DNA of 64,000 bases from Aliihoeflea sp023389195 (lineage in GTDB: Bacteria > Pseudomonadota > Alphaproteobacteria > Rhizobiales > Rhizobiaceae), in the NCBI GenBank assembly GCA_023389195.1, contig JAEWET010000008.1, forward strand, positions 1 through 64,000, in the 5' to 3' direction. Positions 27,172-36,283 of the stretch are shown piece by piece. Each line of letters begins with the position of its first letter. Within the stretch, counting starts at the first letter, position 1. The position numbers and the translations under genes were made by a program. The notes under the pieces were generated by a model. That model was not told the origin of the DNA. It did no database searches and saw nothing but the letters and a program-made list of their open reading frames with translations.

Positions 27172-28002
27172 TTAACCCTGCGAGGCCTGCGCGCTCAAGA
27201 GCTGGTCCATCGCCCGCGAGGGTTCCTCGCATCCCGCCTCCCCCACGATCCGCGCCGGCACGCCGGCAACGGTTTTGTTGTTGGGCACGGATTGGAGCAC
27301 GACGGAGCCCGCCGCCACCTTGGTGCAGTGGCCGATCTCGATATTGCCGAGGATCTTCGCGCCAGCGCCGATGAGCACGCCATGGCGGATCTTGGGGTGC
27401 CTATCGCCGCCGGCCTTTCCCGTCCCGCCGAGCGTCACGCCATGCAGGATGGACACGTCGTCCTCGACCACCGCCGTCTCGCCCATGACGAGGCCGGTCG
27501 CGTGATCGATGAAGATGCCCTTGCCCATGATGGCTGCGGGATGGATGTCCGTCTGGAAGATCGCCGAAGACCGGCTCTGCAGGTAGAGCGCAAAATCCTT
27601 GCGCCCCTTCGACCACAGCCAGTGCGCCAGCCGATGCGTCTGGATCGCGTGGAAGCCCTTGAAATAGAGGACCGGCATCAGGAAACGGTCGCAGGCCGGG
27701 TCGCGGTCGTAATAGGCCTGGATGTCGACGCGCACCACCGAACTCCAATCCGGATTGTCGCGCTGCATCGCCTCGTAGGTCTGCCGGATCAGGTCGGCGC
27801 CGAGATCCTGGTGGTGCAGCCTTTCGGACAGGCGATGGATGACCGCGTCCTCGAGGCTGTCCTGGTTGAGGATCGTCGCATAGAGAAAGGCGGACAGCAG
27901 AGGATCGGCCGCAACGGCCTCCGCAGCTTCCTGGCGCACCGCGCTCCAGATCGGATCGACCGGCTGCACCTGGCTGCTGCGCGCCTTCATCGAGATGGTC
28001 AT
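27172..28002 (-). CDS. cysE: Serine O-acetyltransferase
   Basis: Makes O-acetylserine from serine and acetyl-CoA for cysteine synthesis. The 276-residue product has the N-terminal helical SATase domain (about 20-140) and the left-handed beta-helix catalytic domain with DIHPAAIMGKGIFIDHATG, the catalytic Asp/His segment and GGTGKAGGDRHPKI. The start at ATG 28002 is used; the frame is open to 28053. A 6-bp hairpin (27158-27173) overlaps the stop. Feedback control by cysteine is usual for the family. Confidence 0.96.
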   Translation of the reverse strand: MTISMKARSSQVQPVDPIWSAVRQEAAEAVAADPLLSAFLYATILNQDSLEDAVIHRLSERLHHQDLGADLIRQTYEAMQRDNPDWSSVVRVDIQAYYDRDPACDRFLMPVLYFKGFHAIQTHRLAHWLWSKGRKDFALYLQSRSSAIFQTDIHPAAIMGKGIFIDHATGLVMGETAVVEDDVSILHGVTLGGTGKAGGDRHPKIRHGVLIGAGAKILGNIEIGHCTKVAAGSVVLQSVPNNKTVAGVPARIVGEAGCEEPSRAMDQLLSAQASQG

Positions 28003-28102
28003 CGGCTTCCCCTGTCGTCGGGCTTGGCAGTCCGGGAATTCTAGTCCACACACGAACCGGTTTGAACTCAGATTTCCTTAACTTCGCTTCAGGTGGCGTA
28101 AA

Positions 28103-28903
28103 TTGTTCGAGATTCAAGACGGTTTGGTAAAGCCTGGCTTTCGTGTCAACCGCAACGGCCATGTCGTGTCGCTCGAAATCGCCCGGCCCGAGAAGAAGAA
28201 CGCCCTGACCGAGGCCATGTGGCTGGACCTTGCGGGAATGCTAGAGGCGCTCGGCAGGGATGCCGACGTTCGTGTCGTCGTCCTTTCGGGCGCCGGCGGG
28301 AATTTCTGCGCCGGCGCCGACATCGCTGAGTTCGACACGGCTCGGCGCGGCGCGCGCGCGGCAATCTACGAGGAAGCCAATTCCCGCGCGTTCCGCGCCG
28401 TTCGCGACTGTCCTTTGCCCACCATCGCGGCGGTGGACGGCATCTGCTTCGGCGGCGGCTTCGGCCTTGCGGCGGCGTGCGACCTGCGCATCGCATCGCC
28501 GGGCGCGCTGTTCAGCGTTCCGGCGGCCAGGCTCGGTCTTGCCTACCCCGTCGACGCGATGGCCGACATCGTCCATGCCCTCGGGCCGCAACTGTCGCGC
28601 TACATGACCTTTTCGGCAGGACGGCTCGACGCCGCCACGGCCCTCGCGCTCGGCTTTCTCCTCGAAATGTCGGACGAGCCGCCTGCGATCGATCGTGCGC
28701 TCGAGATCGCCCGAGCGATCGCCGACAATGCTCCCTTGTCGGTGCGCGCCTCGAAGGCGGCGATCCGCGCCGTCCTGACCGGCGATCCCGGTGACATCTG
28801 CAAGGCAGGCGAACTGGGAGCTGCGACATTCGCCAGCGCGGACTACGAGGAAGGTCGCCTCGCCTTCGCAGAAAAACGCACGCCCTCCTTCACGGGCCGC
28901 TAA
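28103..28903 (+). CDS. Enoyl-CoA hydratase/isomerase (crotonase) family protein
   Basis: A 266-residue crotonase-fold protein with the CoA/oxyanion segments GAGGNFCAGADIAEFD and CFGGGFGLAAACD. At the two positions where classic enoyl-CoA hydratase has catalytic glutamates, this protein shows Gly (GGGFGLA, not GGGxELA) and Ala in the later segment (PAARLGLAYP). It is therefore probably not a standard hydratase, and another crotonase reaction is likelier. The start is TTG 28103, preceded by AGGTGG. It is divergent from cysE; the next gene downstream is the c-di-GMP protein. Confidence 0.87.
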   Translation: MFEIQDGLVKPGFRVNRNGHVVSLEIARPEKKNALTEAMWLDLAGMLEALGRDADVRVVVLSGAGGNFCAGADIAEFDTARRGARAAIYEEANSRAFRAVRDCPLPTIAAVDGICFGGGFGLAAACDLRIASPGALFSVPAARLGLAYPVDAMADIVHALGPQLSRYMTFSAGRLDAATALALGFLLEMSDEPPAIDRALEIARAIADNAPLSVRASKAAIRAVLTGDPGDICKAGELGAATFASADYEEGRLAFAEKRTPSFTGR

Positions 28904-28975
28904 TTCAGCATTCGCTTACCACACGGCTCTGTGATCAATCTCGCCTCACGGGATTCCAACACTCGTTAACCACAC

Positions 28976-31069
28976 GTGCGTATCGTGAGCCTCGACTGCA
29001 TCGAGGGTGGTGACGTGCTGGAAATATTCTCGTGTCTCGTTTACGAGCATGACTATCGATACGTGTTGCTGGCGGCCGCGATCTGCGTGGCTGGTTCGGT
29101 CATGTCGATGCGGCTGTTCGCGCGAACCCGGCGGACCACCGGCGCACGCCGCGCCAACTGGCTGTTCCTTGCCGGCGTCGTCTCCGGCAGCGCGATCTGG
29201 ACAACGCACTTCGTCGCCATGATGGGCTATTCGCCCGCGCTGCAGCTCGTCTACGATCCGGCCATCACGTTGATCTCGCTCTTCCTGGCGATCGGCTTTT
29301 GCACCATCGGCATGGTCGTTGCCGCGAGCACGCGCACCACGGCACTGATCGAGGTCGGCGGCGCCATTCTGGGCATCGGCATCGCGGTCATGCACTATGC
29401 CGGCATGAGCGCGATGCGCGTCACGGCCGCGATGAGCTGGGACCCGACCCTCGTCACCGTCTCCGTCCTTCTGGGCGCATTCTTCGGCGCCATCGCCATG
29501 AACCGCATCGCCCGGCCGGTCACGCGCTTTTGCCGCTATGGCGGCGCACTGGCGCTGATCCTCGGCATCGTGTCGATGCACTTCACCGGCATGGGCGCCC
29601 TGACGCTGGTGCCCGACCTCTCCATCGCCGTGCCCGAAAAGGGCATCTCGGACAGCCTCCTCATCCTCGGCGTCCTGGCTGTCATGTCGCTGGTCATGGG
29701 CACCGGCCTGTCGAGCTACCTGATCGACAACCACAATGAGGTCGAGGCCGTCCAGCGCTATCGCCAGCTTGCCTTGCATGATGCCGTGACGGGCCTGCCG
29801 AACCGCCATCACCTGACGAGCAAGCTCGCCGAGATCATCGGCGGAGATTATGACGACACCTCGCGCGTCGCCGTGATCTGCATCGACCTCGACCGCTTCA
29901 AGGACATCAACGACGTGCATGGCCACGCGGCCGGCGACATGGTCCTGAAGATCATCGCCGAGCGCCTCTCCGCCTGCCTTCAGGATGGCGAATTCCTGGC
30001 ACGTGTCGGCGGCGACGAGTTCGTTGCCGTCAAGACCCGGCTCTACCAGAAGGGCCAGGCGCTCGAATTCGCCACCCGGCTCCACACCGTCGTCTGCCGG
30101 CACATCGAGGACGAAACCCGCGTCCTGACGGTCGGCGCCAGCCTTGGCGTCGCTTATTATCCGGACGACGCACCTGACGCCCCGACGCTCCTGACGCGAG
30201 CCGATCTGGCCATGTACCGCGCCAAGCAATCGGCCTTCACCAGCATCTGCCGCTACGATTCTTCCATGGACGAGGCGAACCGCACCCGCGCCGCCCTGTC
30301 GCTGGAACTGCGCCACGCGGTCGAACGCAAGGAGTTGGAGCTCTACTACCAGCCCCAGAACGACGTCGCCTCGGGCGATCTGATCGGCTTCGAGGTTCTC
30401 GTTCGGTGGAATCACCCACAACGCGGCCTCGTCTCGCCTGTCGAGTTCATTCCGCTGGCCGAGGAGACGGGTCTGATCCTGCCCATCGGCGAATGGGTGC
30501 TGAGGGAAGCCTGCGCCGAAGCCGCGCGCTGGGCCAAGCCCTACAAGATCGCCGTCAACGTCGCCTCGGCGCAGATCTCGCAGTCGGACCTGCCCGGGAT
30601 GGTCGACGAGATCCTGGCATCCACCGGTCTTTCCGCATCGCGCCTCGAATTGGAAATCACCGAATCGAGCATCATCGAGGACCACCACCATGCCCTTGCC
30701 ATCGTGCGCAAGCTGAAAGCCAGGGGCGTGAAGATCGCGATGGACGACTATGGCACCGGCTACTCCTCGCTCTCCACCTTGCAGAACTTCCCCTTCGACA
30801 AGATCAAGATCGACCGCTCCTTCATCGCCGACATCGACACCAGCGCGCAGGCGATGGCGATCGTGCGCTCGACGATCATCCTGGCGGAGAGCCTGCAGAT
30901 TCCGGTTCTCGCCGAGGGCGTGGAAAGCGCGTCGCATCTCCAGTTCCTGCGCGAGCAGGGCTGCCACGAGGCGCAGGGCTATTTCTTCGGCAAGCCGGTT
31001 CCCCTCGCCAGCATCCAGTCGCTCGTCACCTCGACCGTGATCCAGATGCCGCTGCTGAAATCCGCCTGA
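28976..31069 (+). CDS. MHYT-GGDEF-EAL membrane cyclic-di-GMP protein
   Basis: A 697-residue inner-membrane signalling protein. The N-terminal 7-helix MHYT sensor (about 25-250) carries its repeated motifs THFVAMMGY, MHYAGM and MHFTGM, thought to bind copper. The GGDEF domain has an intact RVGGDEF and the EAL domain has EVLVRW, EITESS, DDYGTGYSSL and KIDRSFI, so both synthesis and hydrolysis of c-di-GMP are possible. The first possible start is GTG 28976; GTG 29015, after GAGGGTGG, looks better and fits the usual family N-terminus. It appears monocistronic. Confidence 0.93.
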   Translation: MRIVSLDCIEGGDVLEIFSCLVYEHDYRYVLLAAAICVAGSVMSMRLFARTRRTTGARRANWLFLAGVVSGSAIWTTHFVAMMGYSPALQLVYDPAITLISLFLAIGFCTIGMVVAASTRTTALIEVGGAILGIGIAVMHYAGMSAMRVTAAMSWDPTLVTVSVLLGAFFGAIAMNRIARPVTRFCRYGGALALILGIVSMHFTGMGALTLVPDLSIAVPEKGISDSLLILGVLAVMSLVMGTGLSSYLIDNHNEVEAVQRYRQLALHDAVTGLPNRHHLTSKLAEIIGGDYDDTSRVAVICIDLDRFKDINDVHGHAAGDMVLKIIAERLSACLQDGEFLARVGGDEFVAVKTRLYQKGQALEFATRLHTVVCRHIEDETRVLTVGASLGVAYYPDDAPDAPTLLTRADLAMYRAKQSAFTSICRYDSSMDEANRTRAALSLELRHAVERKELELYYQPQNDVASGDLIGFEVLVRWNHPQRGLVSPVEFIPLAEETGLILPIGEWVLREACAEAARWAKPYKIAVNVASAQISQSDLPGMVDEILASTGLSASRLELEITESSIIEDHHHALAIVRKLKARGVKIAMDDYGTGYSSLSTLQNFPFDKIKIDRSFIADIDTSAQAMAIVRSTIILAESLQIPVLAEGVESASHLQFLREQGCHEAQGYFFGKPVPLASIQSLVTSTVIQMPLLKSA

Positions 31070-31098
31070 TCGGCAACCGGATTGGATCTGGCAGCGGA

Positions 31099-31914
31099 TC
31101 AGCGCAACCGGTTGATCGCGTTGGCGGCTTCGACCGCCAGCGGCGCAAACCTGTTGCGGAACGCGTCGGGCGTCCACTCGCTGAGCGAGCCGGCGACGTG
31201 GATCGCCCCGAGCGGTCGCCCGCCCGGCCCCAGAACCGCCACCCCGAGCGCCACCTCGCCGACCAGAACCTCCTCGACCGTCAGCGCATAGCCCGTCTGG
31301 CGCGCTTCGCGCACCATTTCGCGCACTTCATCCGGCGTGGTGATCGTCTTGTCGGTGAACGGGCGGCGATCCGAGCGCGTGATGATGTCGTCCACCTGCG
31401 CGTCGGTCAGATGCGCCATGATCGCCCGGCCGCCGGAAGTGCAGAAGGTCGGCACGGAATGACCGACGAGCGTGGCGAAGAATGTCTCGCGCTTGCTCTG
31501 CAGCCGGGCGGCATAGACCACACGCAGATCGTCGAACAGGCTGAGATCGACGCGTTCGCGCGCATTCTTGCGCAGGTCGAGCAGCACCGGCGTCGCACGC
31601 TCGATCAACTTGTTCAGGCGCAGGTAATCGACCGTGTGGTCGAGCACCCGGATCCCCGGCAAATAGCCCCTGCCCGTCTCGTCGCGCTCGATATAGCCAA
31701 GGGCGCGCAAGGTGTGGATGACGCGCTGCGCCGCACTGCGTCCGGTACCGCTCGCCTCCGCGATCTCGTTCAGGCTAAGCGGCTGTTCGGCCTTGTGAAA
31801 TACCGACAGGACATGCAGCGCGCGGGCGATCGACTGGACGAACAGAGGGTCGTCCATCTGTTCCTGGTCCAAGAGCCGCGCACCGTCTTCCCCGCTGATG
31901 ATGCTGCGATTCAT
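31099..31914 (-). CDS. IclR-family transcriptional regulator
   Basis: A 271-residue DNA-binding protein with a winged helix-turn-helix (about 25-90, LSLNEIAEASGTGRSAAQRV) and an IclR effector domain (FDDLRVVYAARL, GGRAIMAHL). The start at ATG 31914 follows a strong GGAGGGGG ribosome site. It is divergent from the MlrC-type peptidase gene, 121 bp away, and is the obvious regulator of the peptide uptake operon that follows. The effector is unknown. Confidence 0.93.
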   Translation of the reverse strand: MNRSIISGEDGARLLDQEQMDDPLFVQSIARALHVLSVFHKAEQPLSLNEIAEASGTGRSAAQRVIHTLRALGYIERDETGRGYLPGIRVLDHTVDYLRLNKLIERATPVLLDLRKNARERVDLSLFDDLRVVYAARLQSKRETFFATLVGHSVPTFCTSGGRAIMAHLTDAQVDDIITRSDRRPFTDKTITTPDEVREMVREARQTGYALTVEEVLVGEVALGVAVLGPGGRPLGAIHVAGSLSEWTPDAFRNRFAPLAVEAANAINRLR

Positions 31915-31970
31915 GCCTACCCCCTCCAATGCCGGTTGACGGCGCGTCATACCACCTCTACCGTTGAATT

Positions 31971-31988
31971 GCGATATATCTGTATCGC
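31971..31988. promoter_or_regulatory. Candidate IclR operator
   Basis: A perfect inverted repeat GCGATA-N6-TATCGC lies midway between the divergent IclR and MlrC genes. Position and symmetry suit an IclR dimer site. No footprint evidence. Confidence 0.45.
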
Positions 31989-32035
31989 CTGTCGATACCG
32001 ACTTTCGTCGGACCTTCCAACGGCACAGGATTTCA

Positions 32036-33562
32036 ATGTCGAAGCGCGTGGCGATTGCCGGCTTTCTGCACGAAACCAACACGTTCGCGCCCTCCCCGGC
32101 GCGATATGGAAATTTTGAGCAAGGCGGCGGCTACCTGCCGATGAGTCGCGGCGCGGAAATCCTGCAGCGCTGCGGCGGCGTCAATCTCGGCATCAGCGGC
32201 TTCGTCGAGTACGCAGAAAAGGCCGAGTGGGAACTCGTGCCCCTGCTCTGGACCGGCGCCATCCCCTCGGCCCATGTCGAACGCGACGCCTACGAGCGCA
32301 TCGCCGTCGAGATCGCTGACCTGCTGCGCCAAGCGGGCAAGATCGACGGGCTGCTTCTCGATCTGCACGGCGCGATGGTCGCCGAGCATCTGGACGATGG
32401 CGAAGGCGAACTCCTGAAGCGCCTTCGCGCGATCGTCGGCCCGCAAGTCCCGATCTCCGCCAGCCTCGACCTCCACGGCAACGTCACGCGCGACATGGTC
32501 GACGCCGCCGACGTCCTCGTCGCCTTCCGCACCTACCCGCATGTCGACATGGCCGAAACCGGCGTTCGGGCAGCCGAGCAGCTCGACCGCCTGATGGCGC
32601 GCGGCAAGCCCTTCGCCAAGGCGTTCCGGCAATTGCCGTTCCTGATCCCGATCCCGTGGCAGTGCACGATGATCGAGCCGGCGAAGTCTCTCTATTTGCA
32701 GATCGACAGCGTCGGAGGCGGCGCCGTGTCCAGCGCCTCGATCCTGACCGGCTTTCCCGCCGCCGATTTCGAGGATTGCCGGCCCTCGGTCCTCGCCTAT
32801 GCCGAGACACAGGGCGAGGCCGACGCTGCCGCCGACGCGCTCGAACGGGCGTTTCTCGACCGCGAAAGCCGTTTCGCCGGCAAGGCCTATGCACCGCTCG
32901 AAGCCGTCACCGAAGCGCAGCGGATCGCGGCCTCCGCCAGCAGACCCGTCATCATCGCGGACACGCAAGACAACCCCGGCGCGGGTGGTGATTCGAACAC
33001 GACCGGCATGTTGCGGGCGCTTCTTGAGAAAGGCGTTGAACGCGCTGCGATCGGCGTCATCGTCGATCCAGCCTCCGCCGCACGCGCACATGAAGCCGGC
33101 GAAGGTGCCGAAATCGAACTGGCGCTCGGCGGCCAGTCGAACGTTCCGGGCGACGCGCCCCTTCAGGCAACCTACCGCGTCCAAAGGCTTTCCGACGGCC
33201 GCTTCAAGGCCACCGGCCCCTATTATGGCGGCGCCGACATGAATCTCGGCCCCTCCGCCTGTCTCTCTATCGACGGCGTGCGGATCGTGGTTTCGACCTT
33301 CAAGGCGCAGATGGCCGACCGCGAGATGTATCGCTTCGTCGGTATCGATCCGGAAGACCAGGCGATCCTCGTCAACAAGAGCTCGGTCCATTTCCGCGCC
33401 GATTTCGAGCCCATCGCCGAAGCCATTCTGGTCGCCACCGCGCCCGGACCGATGGCGCTCGACGCGGCCGACCTGCCGTTCACCCGGCTGAAGACGGGCA
33501 TCAGACTCTCGCCGAACGGCCCGGCCTTCCAGCCTGCGGGAGCTGCTCGACGCGCAGGCTGA
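32036..33562 (+). CDS. M81 family metallopeptidase (MlrC-like)
   Basis: A 508-residue cytoplasmic zinc hydrolase of the family that includes MlrC, which degrades linearised microcystin. The N-terminal DUF1485 part shows RVAIAGFLHETNTF, DLHGAMVAEH and SLDLHGNVT; the MlrC C-terminal part shows IADTQDNPGAGGDSNTTG and GGADMNLGPSACL. It heads an operon with a dipeptide-type ABC transporter and M20 hydrolases, so the real substrate is likely an imported unusual peptide, not microcystin itself. ATG 32036 was chosen where similarity begins. Confidence 0.9.
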   Translation: MSKRVAIAGFLHETNTFAPSPARYGNFEQGGGYLPMSRGAEILQRCGGVNLGISGFVEYAEKAEWELVPLLWTGAIPSAHVERDAYERIAVEIADLLRQAGKIDGLLLDLHGAMVAEHLDDGEGELLKRLRAIVGPQVPISASLDLHGNVTRDMVDAADVLVAFRTYPHVDMAETGVRAAEQLDRLMARGKPFAKAFRQLPFLIPIPWQCTMIEPAKSLYLQIDSVGGGAVSSASILTGFPAADFEDCRPSVLAYAETQGEADAAADALERAFLDRESRFAGKAYAPLEAVTEAQRIAASASRPVIIADTQDNPGAGGDSNTTGMLRALLEKGVERAAIGVIVDPASAARAHEAGEGAEIELALGGQSNVPGDAPLQATYRVQRLSDGRFKATGPYYGGADMNLGPSACLSIDGVRIVVSTFKAQMADREMYRFVGIDPEDQAILVNKSSVHFRADFEPIAEAILVATAPGPMALDAADLPFTRLKTGIRLSPNGPAFQPAGAARRAG

Positions 33563-33636
33563 ACAAGCAATTCCACGAAGCCGGCGGCAAGATCGGCATC
33601 CTGAACAATGGCGAAATCAATCGAAGAGGGTTACCG

Positions 33637-35262
33637 ATGACATTCATTCCAAATGGCTTTTCCGGTTCGGTCCTGACCAAGAGCCGGTCCGTCATGCTCG
33701 CAGCGGCACTCGCCGCCTCCACTGCGATCGTTCCCGCGGGCACCGCGTTCGCGCAGGACGGCGAGACCATCACCGCGGTCATGCACTCGGGTCTGCGCGT
33801 GCTCGATCCGATCATCACCACCGCGCACATCACCCGCAACCATGGCTACATGATCTATGACGTGCTGATCGCGGTGAACGAGAATTTCGAGGTCCAGCCG
33901 CAGATGGCCGATTTCGAGGTCTCCGATGACGGCCTGACCTACACCTTCACGCTGCGCGACGGCCTGATGTTCCACGACGGCGAGCCCGTGACCGCCGCCG
34001 ATGCGGTCGCCTCGCTCCAGCGCTGGGGCGAGCGCGATTCCGGCGGCCAGTTGATCTTCGACGTCACGGCCAGCCTCGAGGCGACTGACGACAAGACGAT
34101 CACCTGGACGTTGAGCGAGCCCTTCACGCCGCTTCTCGACATCGTCGCCAAGCAGTCGGCCGTGCCGCCCTTCATCATGCCCGCGCGCGTCGCCGAAACG
34201 CCGTCGAGCGAGGCGATCACCGAATATGTCGGCTCCGGCCCGTTCACCTTCGTCGAGGAGGAGTTCGAGCCCGGCGTGTCGGTCACCTACGAGAAGTTCG
34301 CCGACTATGTGCCGCGCGAGGAGCCGGCTGACTGGATGGCGGGCGGCAAGGTCGTCAATGTCGACCGCGTCGTCTGGACCTCCATGCCCGACGCCCAGAC
34401 CGCGATCAACGCACTCGTCTCCGGCGAGATCGATTATCTCGAACAGGCGCAGATCGATCTCCTGCCGATCCTCCAGGCGAGCCCCGACCTGACCGTCGAG
34501 GTGCGTGATCCGCTCGGCTTCCAGACCATGGGCCGGATGAACTTCAAGCACCCGCCCTTCGACGACGAGAAGATCCGCCAGGCCGCCATGATGGCGATCA
34601 GCCAGGAAAACGTGCTGGCGACGCTGGTCGGCAATCCGGAATACTATTCGCTTTGCGGCGCGATCTTCGGCTGCGGCACGCCGCTGGCCGACGAAACCGG
34701 CTCCGACACGCTGAAGAGCGGCGGCGACGCGGAAGCCGCTCGTGCGCTTCTGGAGGAAGCCGGCTACGACAATACGCCTGTTGTCCTGATGCAGCCGACA
34801 GACGTCGTGACGCTCACCGCGCAGCCGGTCGTCGTCGCGCAGGCCCTGCGTGACGCCGGCTTCAATGTCGACATGCAGGCGATGGACTGGCAGACGCTGG
34901 TCACCCGCCGCGCGAGCCAGTCGGCGCCGGCCGATGGCGGCTGGAACATCTTCTTCACCAACTGGTCGGTGCCGGAGATTTCCTCGCCGCTCATCAACCC
35001 GATGGTCAACGGACGCGGTGACGAAGCCTGGTTCGGCTGGCCGGAAGATCCGGCGCTGGAAGAGCTGCGCGCCGAGTTCATCGCAGCCGATGGCGTCGAG
35101 GCGCAGACCGAAGTCGCACAGCGCATCCAGGCGCACGTCCTCGAAACGGTGAACTACGTGCCGCTCGGCCAGTATCTGACCGTCCAGGCGCGCAGCAACA
35201 AAATGGTCGACATGATCCAGCAGCCGGTGCCGGTGTTCTGGCAGGTCGACAAGACCGAATAG
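33637..35262 (+). CDS. Peptide-type ABC transporter substrate-binding protein
   Basis: A 541-residue periplasmic binding protein of the SBP_bac_5 family (dipeptide, oligopeptide, nickel, glutathione). The signal peptide ends near GTAFAQ (about residue 34). The family opening with IYDVLIAVNENFEVQPQMADFEVSDDG and LRDGLMFHDGEPVTAADAV is clear. It is 74 bases after the MlrC gene and followed by permease and ATPase genes. The ligand is not predictable from sequence. Confidence 0.93.
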   Translation: MTFIPNGFSGSVLTKSRSVMLAAALAASTAIVPAGTAFAQDGETITAVMHSGLRVLDPIITTAHITRNHGYMIYDVLIAVNENFEVQPQMADFEVSDDGLTYTFTLRDGLMFHDGEPVTAADAVASLQRWGERDSGGQLIFDVTASLEATDDKTITWTLSEPFTPLLDIVAKQSAVPPFIMPARVAETPSSEAITEYVGSGPFTFVEEEFEPGVSVTYEKFADYVPREEPADWMAGGKVVNVDRVVWTSMPDAQTAINALVSGEIDYLEQAQIDLLPILQASPDLTVEVRDPLGFQTMGRMNFKHPPFDDEKIRQAAMMAISQENVLATLVGNPEYYSLCGAIFGCGTPLADETGSDTLKSGGDAEAARALLEEAGYDNTPVVLMQPTDVVTLTAQPVVVAQALRDAGFNVDMQAMDWQTLVTRRASQSAPADGGWNIFFTNWSVPEISSPLINPMVNGRGDEAWFGWPEDPALEELRAEFIAADGVEAQTEVAQRIQAHVLETVNYVPLGQYLTVQARSNKMVDMIQQPVPVFWQVDKTE

Positions 35263-35280
35263 CGGCCGCAAACCGCTTCG

Positions 35281-35307
35281 GGCTCCCGGCGCACGCCGCC
35301 GGGGGCC
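35281..35307 (+). other. Intercistronic hairpin after the binding-protein gene
   Basis: An 11-bp stem (35281-35291 with 35297-35307, one wobble pair) sits in the 79-bp gap between the binding-protein gene and the first permease gene. It has no T run. Such hairpins commonly stabilise the upstream mRNA so that binding protein exceeds membrane components. Confidence 0.6.
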
Positions 35308-35341
35308 TTCGCTTTCCAGCTTCCGAAGGATCATTGAGCCC

Positions 35342-36283
35342 ATGCTCGGCTATGTCATCCGACGCATCCTTGCCGTCATCCCGGTGATGGCGATCGTCGC
35401 GATCTTCGTCTTCCTGCTTTTGCGCCTGACGCCGGGCGACCCCGCCGCCATCATCGCCGGCGACTCCGCGACTCCCGCCCAACTCGAACGTATTCGCGAG
35501 TCCCTCGGGCTCGCCGAACCGCTTCACATCCAGTTCGTCACCTGGATCGGGCAGCTCGCGCAGGGCGACCTCGGCACCTCGATCATCTCGAACCAGCCGG
35601 TCACGCGCCTCATCGGCCAGCGCATCTGGCCGACGCTGCAGATCGGCACGCTGACGATCCTCCTCTCGGTCCTGATCGCCGTCCCGCTCGGCGTCCTCGC
35701 CGCATGGCGGCACCGGACCTGGATCGACTATGCCGTCATGACCTTTTCGGTTCTGGGCTTTTCCATCCCCGTCTTCGTCATCGGCTATCTCTTCATCAAG
35801 CTCTTCGCGATCGATCTGCGCTGGCTGCCGGTCCAGGGCTACACCTCGCCATCCGAAAGCGTGCAGGGCTTCCTCTCACGCGCAGTCCTGCCCTGCCTGA
35901 CGCTCGCCACCATCTATGTCGCGCTGATCGCCCGCATGACCCGCGCCAGCCTGCTCGAAGTGCTCGGCGAAGATTATGTCCGCACCGCCCGCGCCAAAGG
36001 CGTCAAGGAACACATCGTCCTCTTCCGCCATGCGCTGCGCAACGCCGCCGTTCCGATCATGACCATCATCGGAACCGGCTTCGCACTCCTGATCTCCGGC
36101 GTCGTGGTGACGGAAAGCGTCTTCAACATCCCAGGCATCGGCCGCCTCACCGTCGACGCGATCCTCGCCCGTGACTACCCCGTCATCCAGGCGATGATCC
36201 TGCTGACCAGCGCGATCTACGTCTTCGTCAACCTCCTGATCGACCTCTCCTACACGCTCTTCGACCCGAGGATTCGTTACTGA
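35342..36283 (+). CDS. Peptide-type ABC transporter permease (DppB-like)
   Basis: A 313-residue inner-membrane permease with six predicted helices, N-terminal MLGYVIRRILAVIPVMAIV and the EAA loop RTARAKGVKEHIVLFRHALRN that contacts the ATPase. The stop overlaps the next permease start by one base (TGATG), so translation is coupled. Confidence 0.95.
   Translation: MLGYVIRRILAVIPVMAIVAIFVFLLLRLTPGDPAAIIAGDSATPAQLERIRESLGLAEPLHIQFVTWIGQLAQGDLGTSIISNQPVTRLIGQRIWPTLQIGTLTILLSVLIAVPLGVLAAWRHRTWIDYAVMTFSVLGFSIPVFVIGYLFIKLFAIDLRWLPVQGYTSPSESVQGFLSRAVLPCLTLATIYVALIARMTRASLLEVLGEDYVRTARAKGVKEHIVLFRHALRNAAVPIMTIIGTGFALLISGVVVTESVFNIPGIGRLTVDAILARDYPVIQAMILLTSAIYVFVNLLIDLSYTLFDPRIRY

Noticed and set aside
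28946..31177. 743-codon open frame antisense to the MHYT-GGDEF-EAL gene
   Set aside because: Shadow of a gene with clear GGDEF and EAL motifs; antisense product is Asp/Arg/His-rich and featureless.
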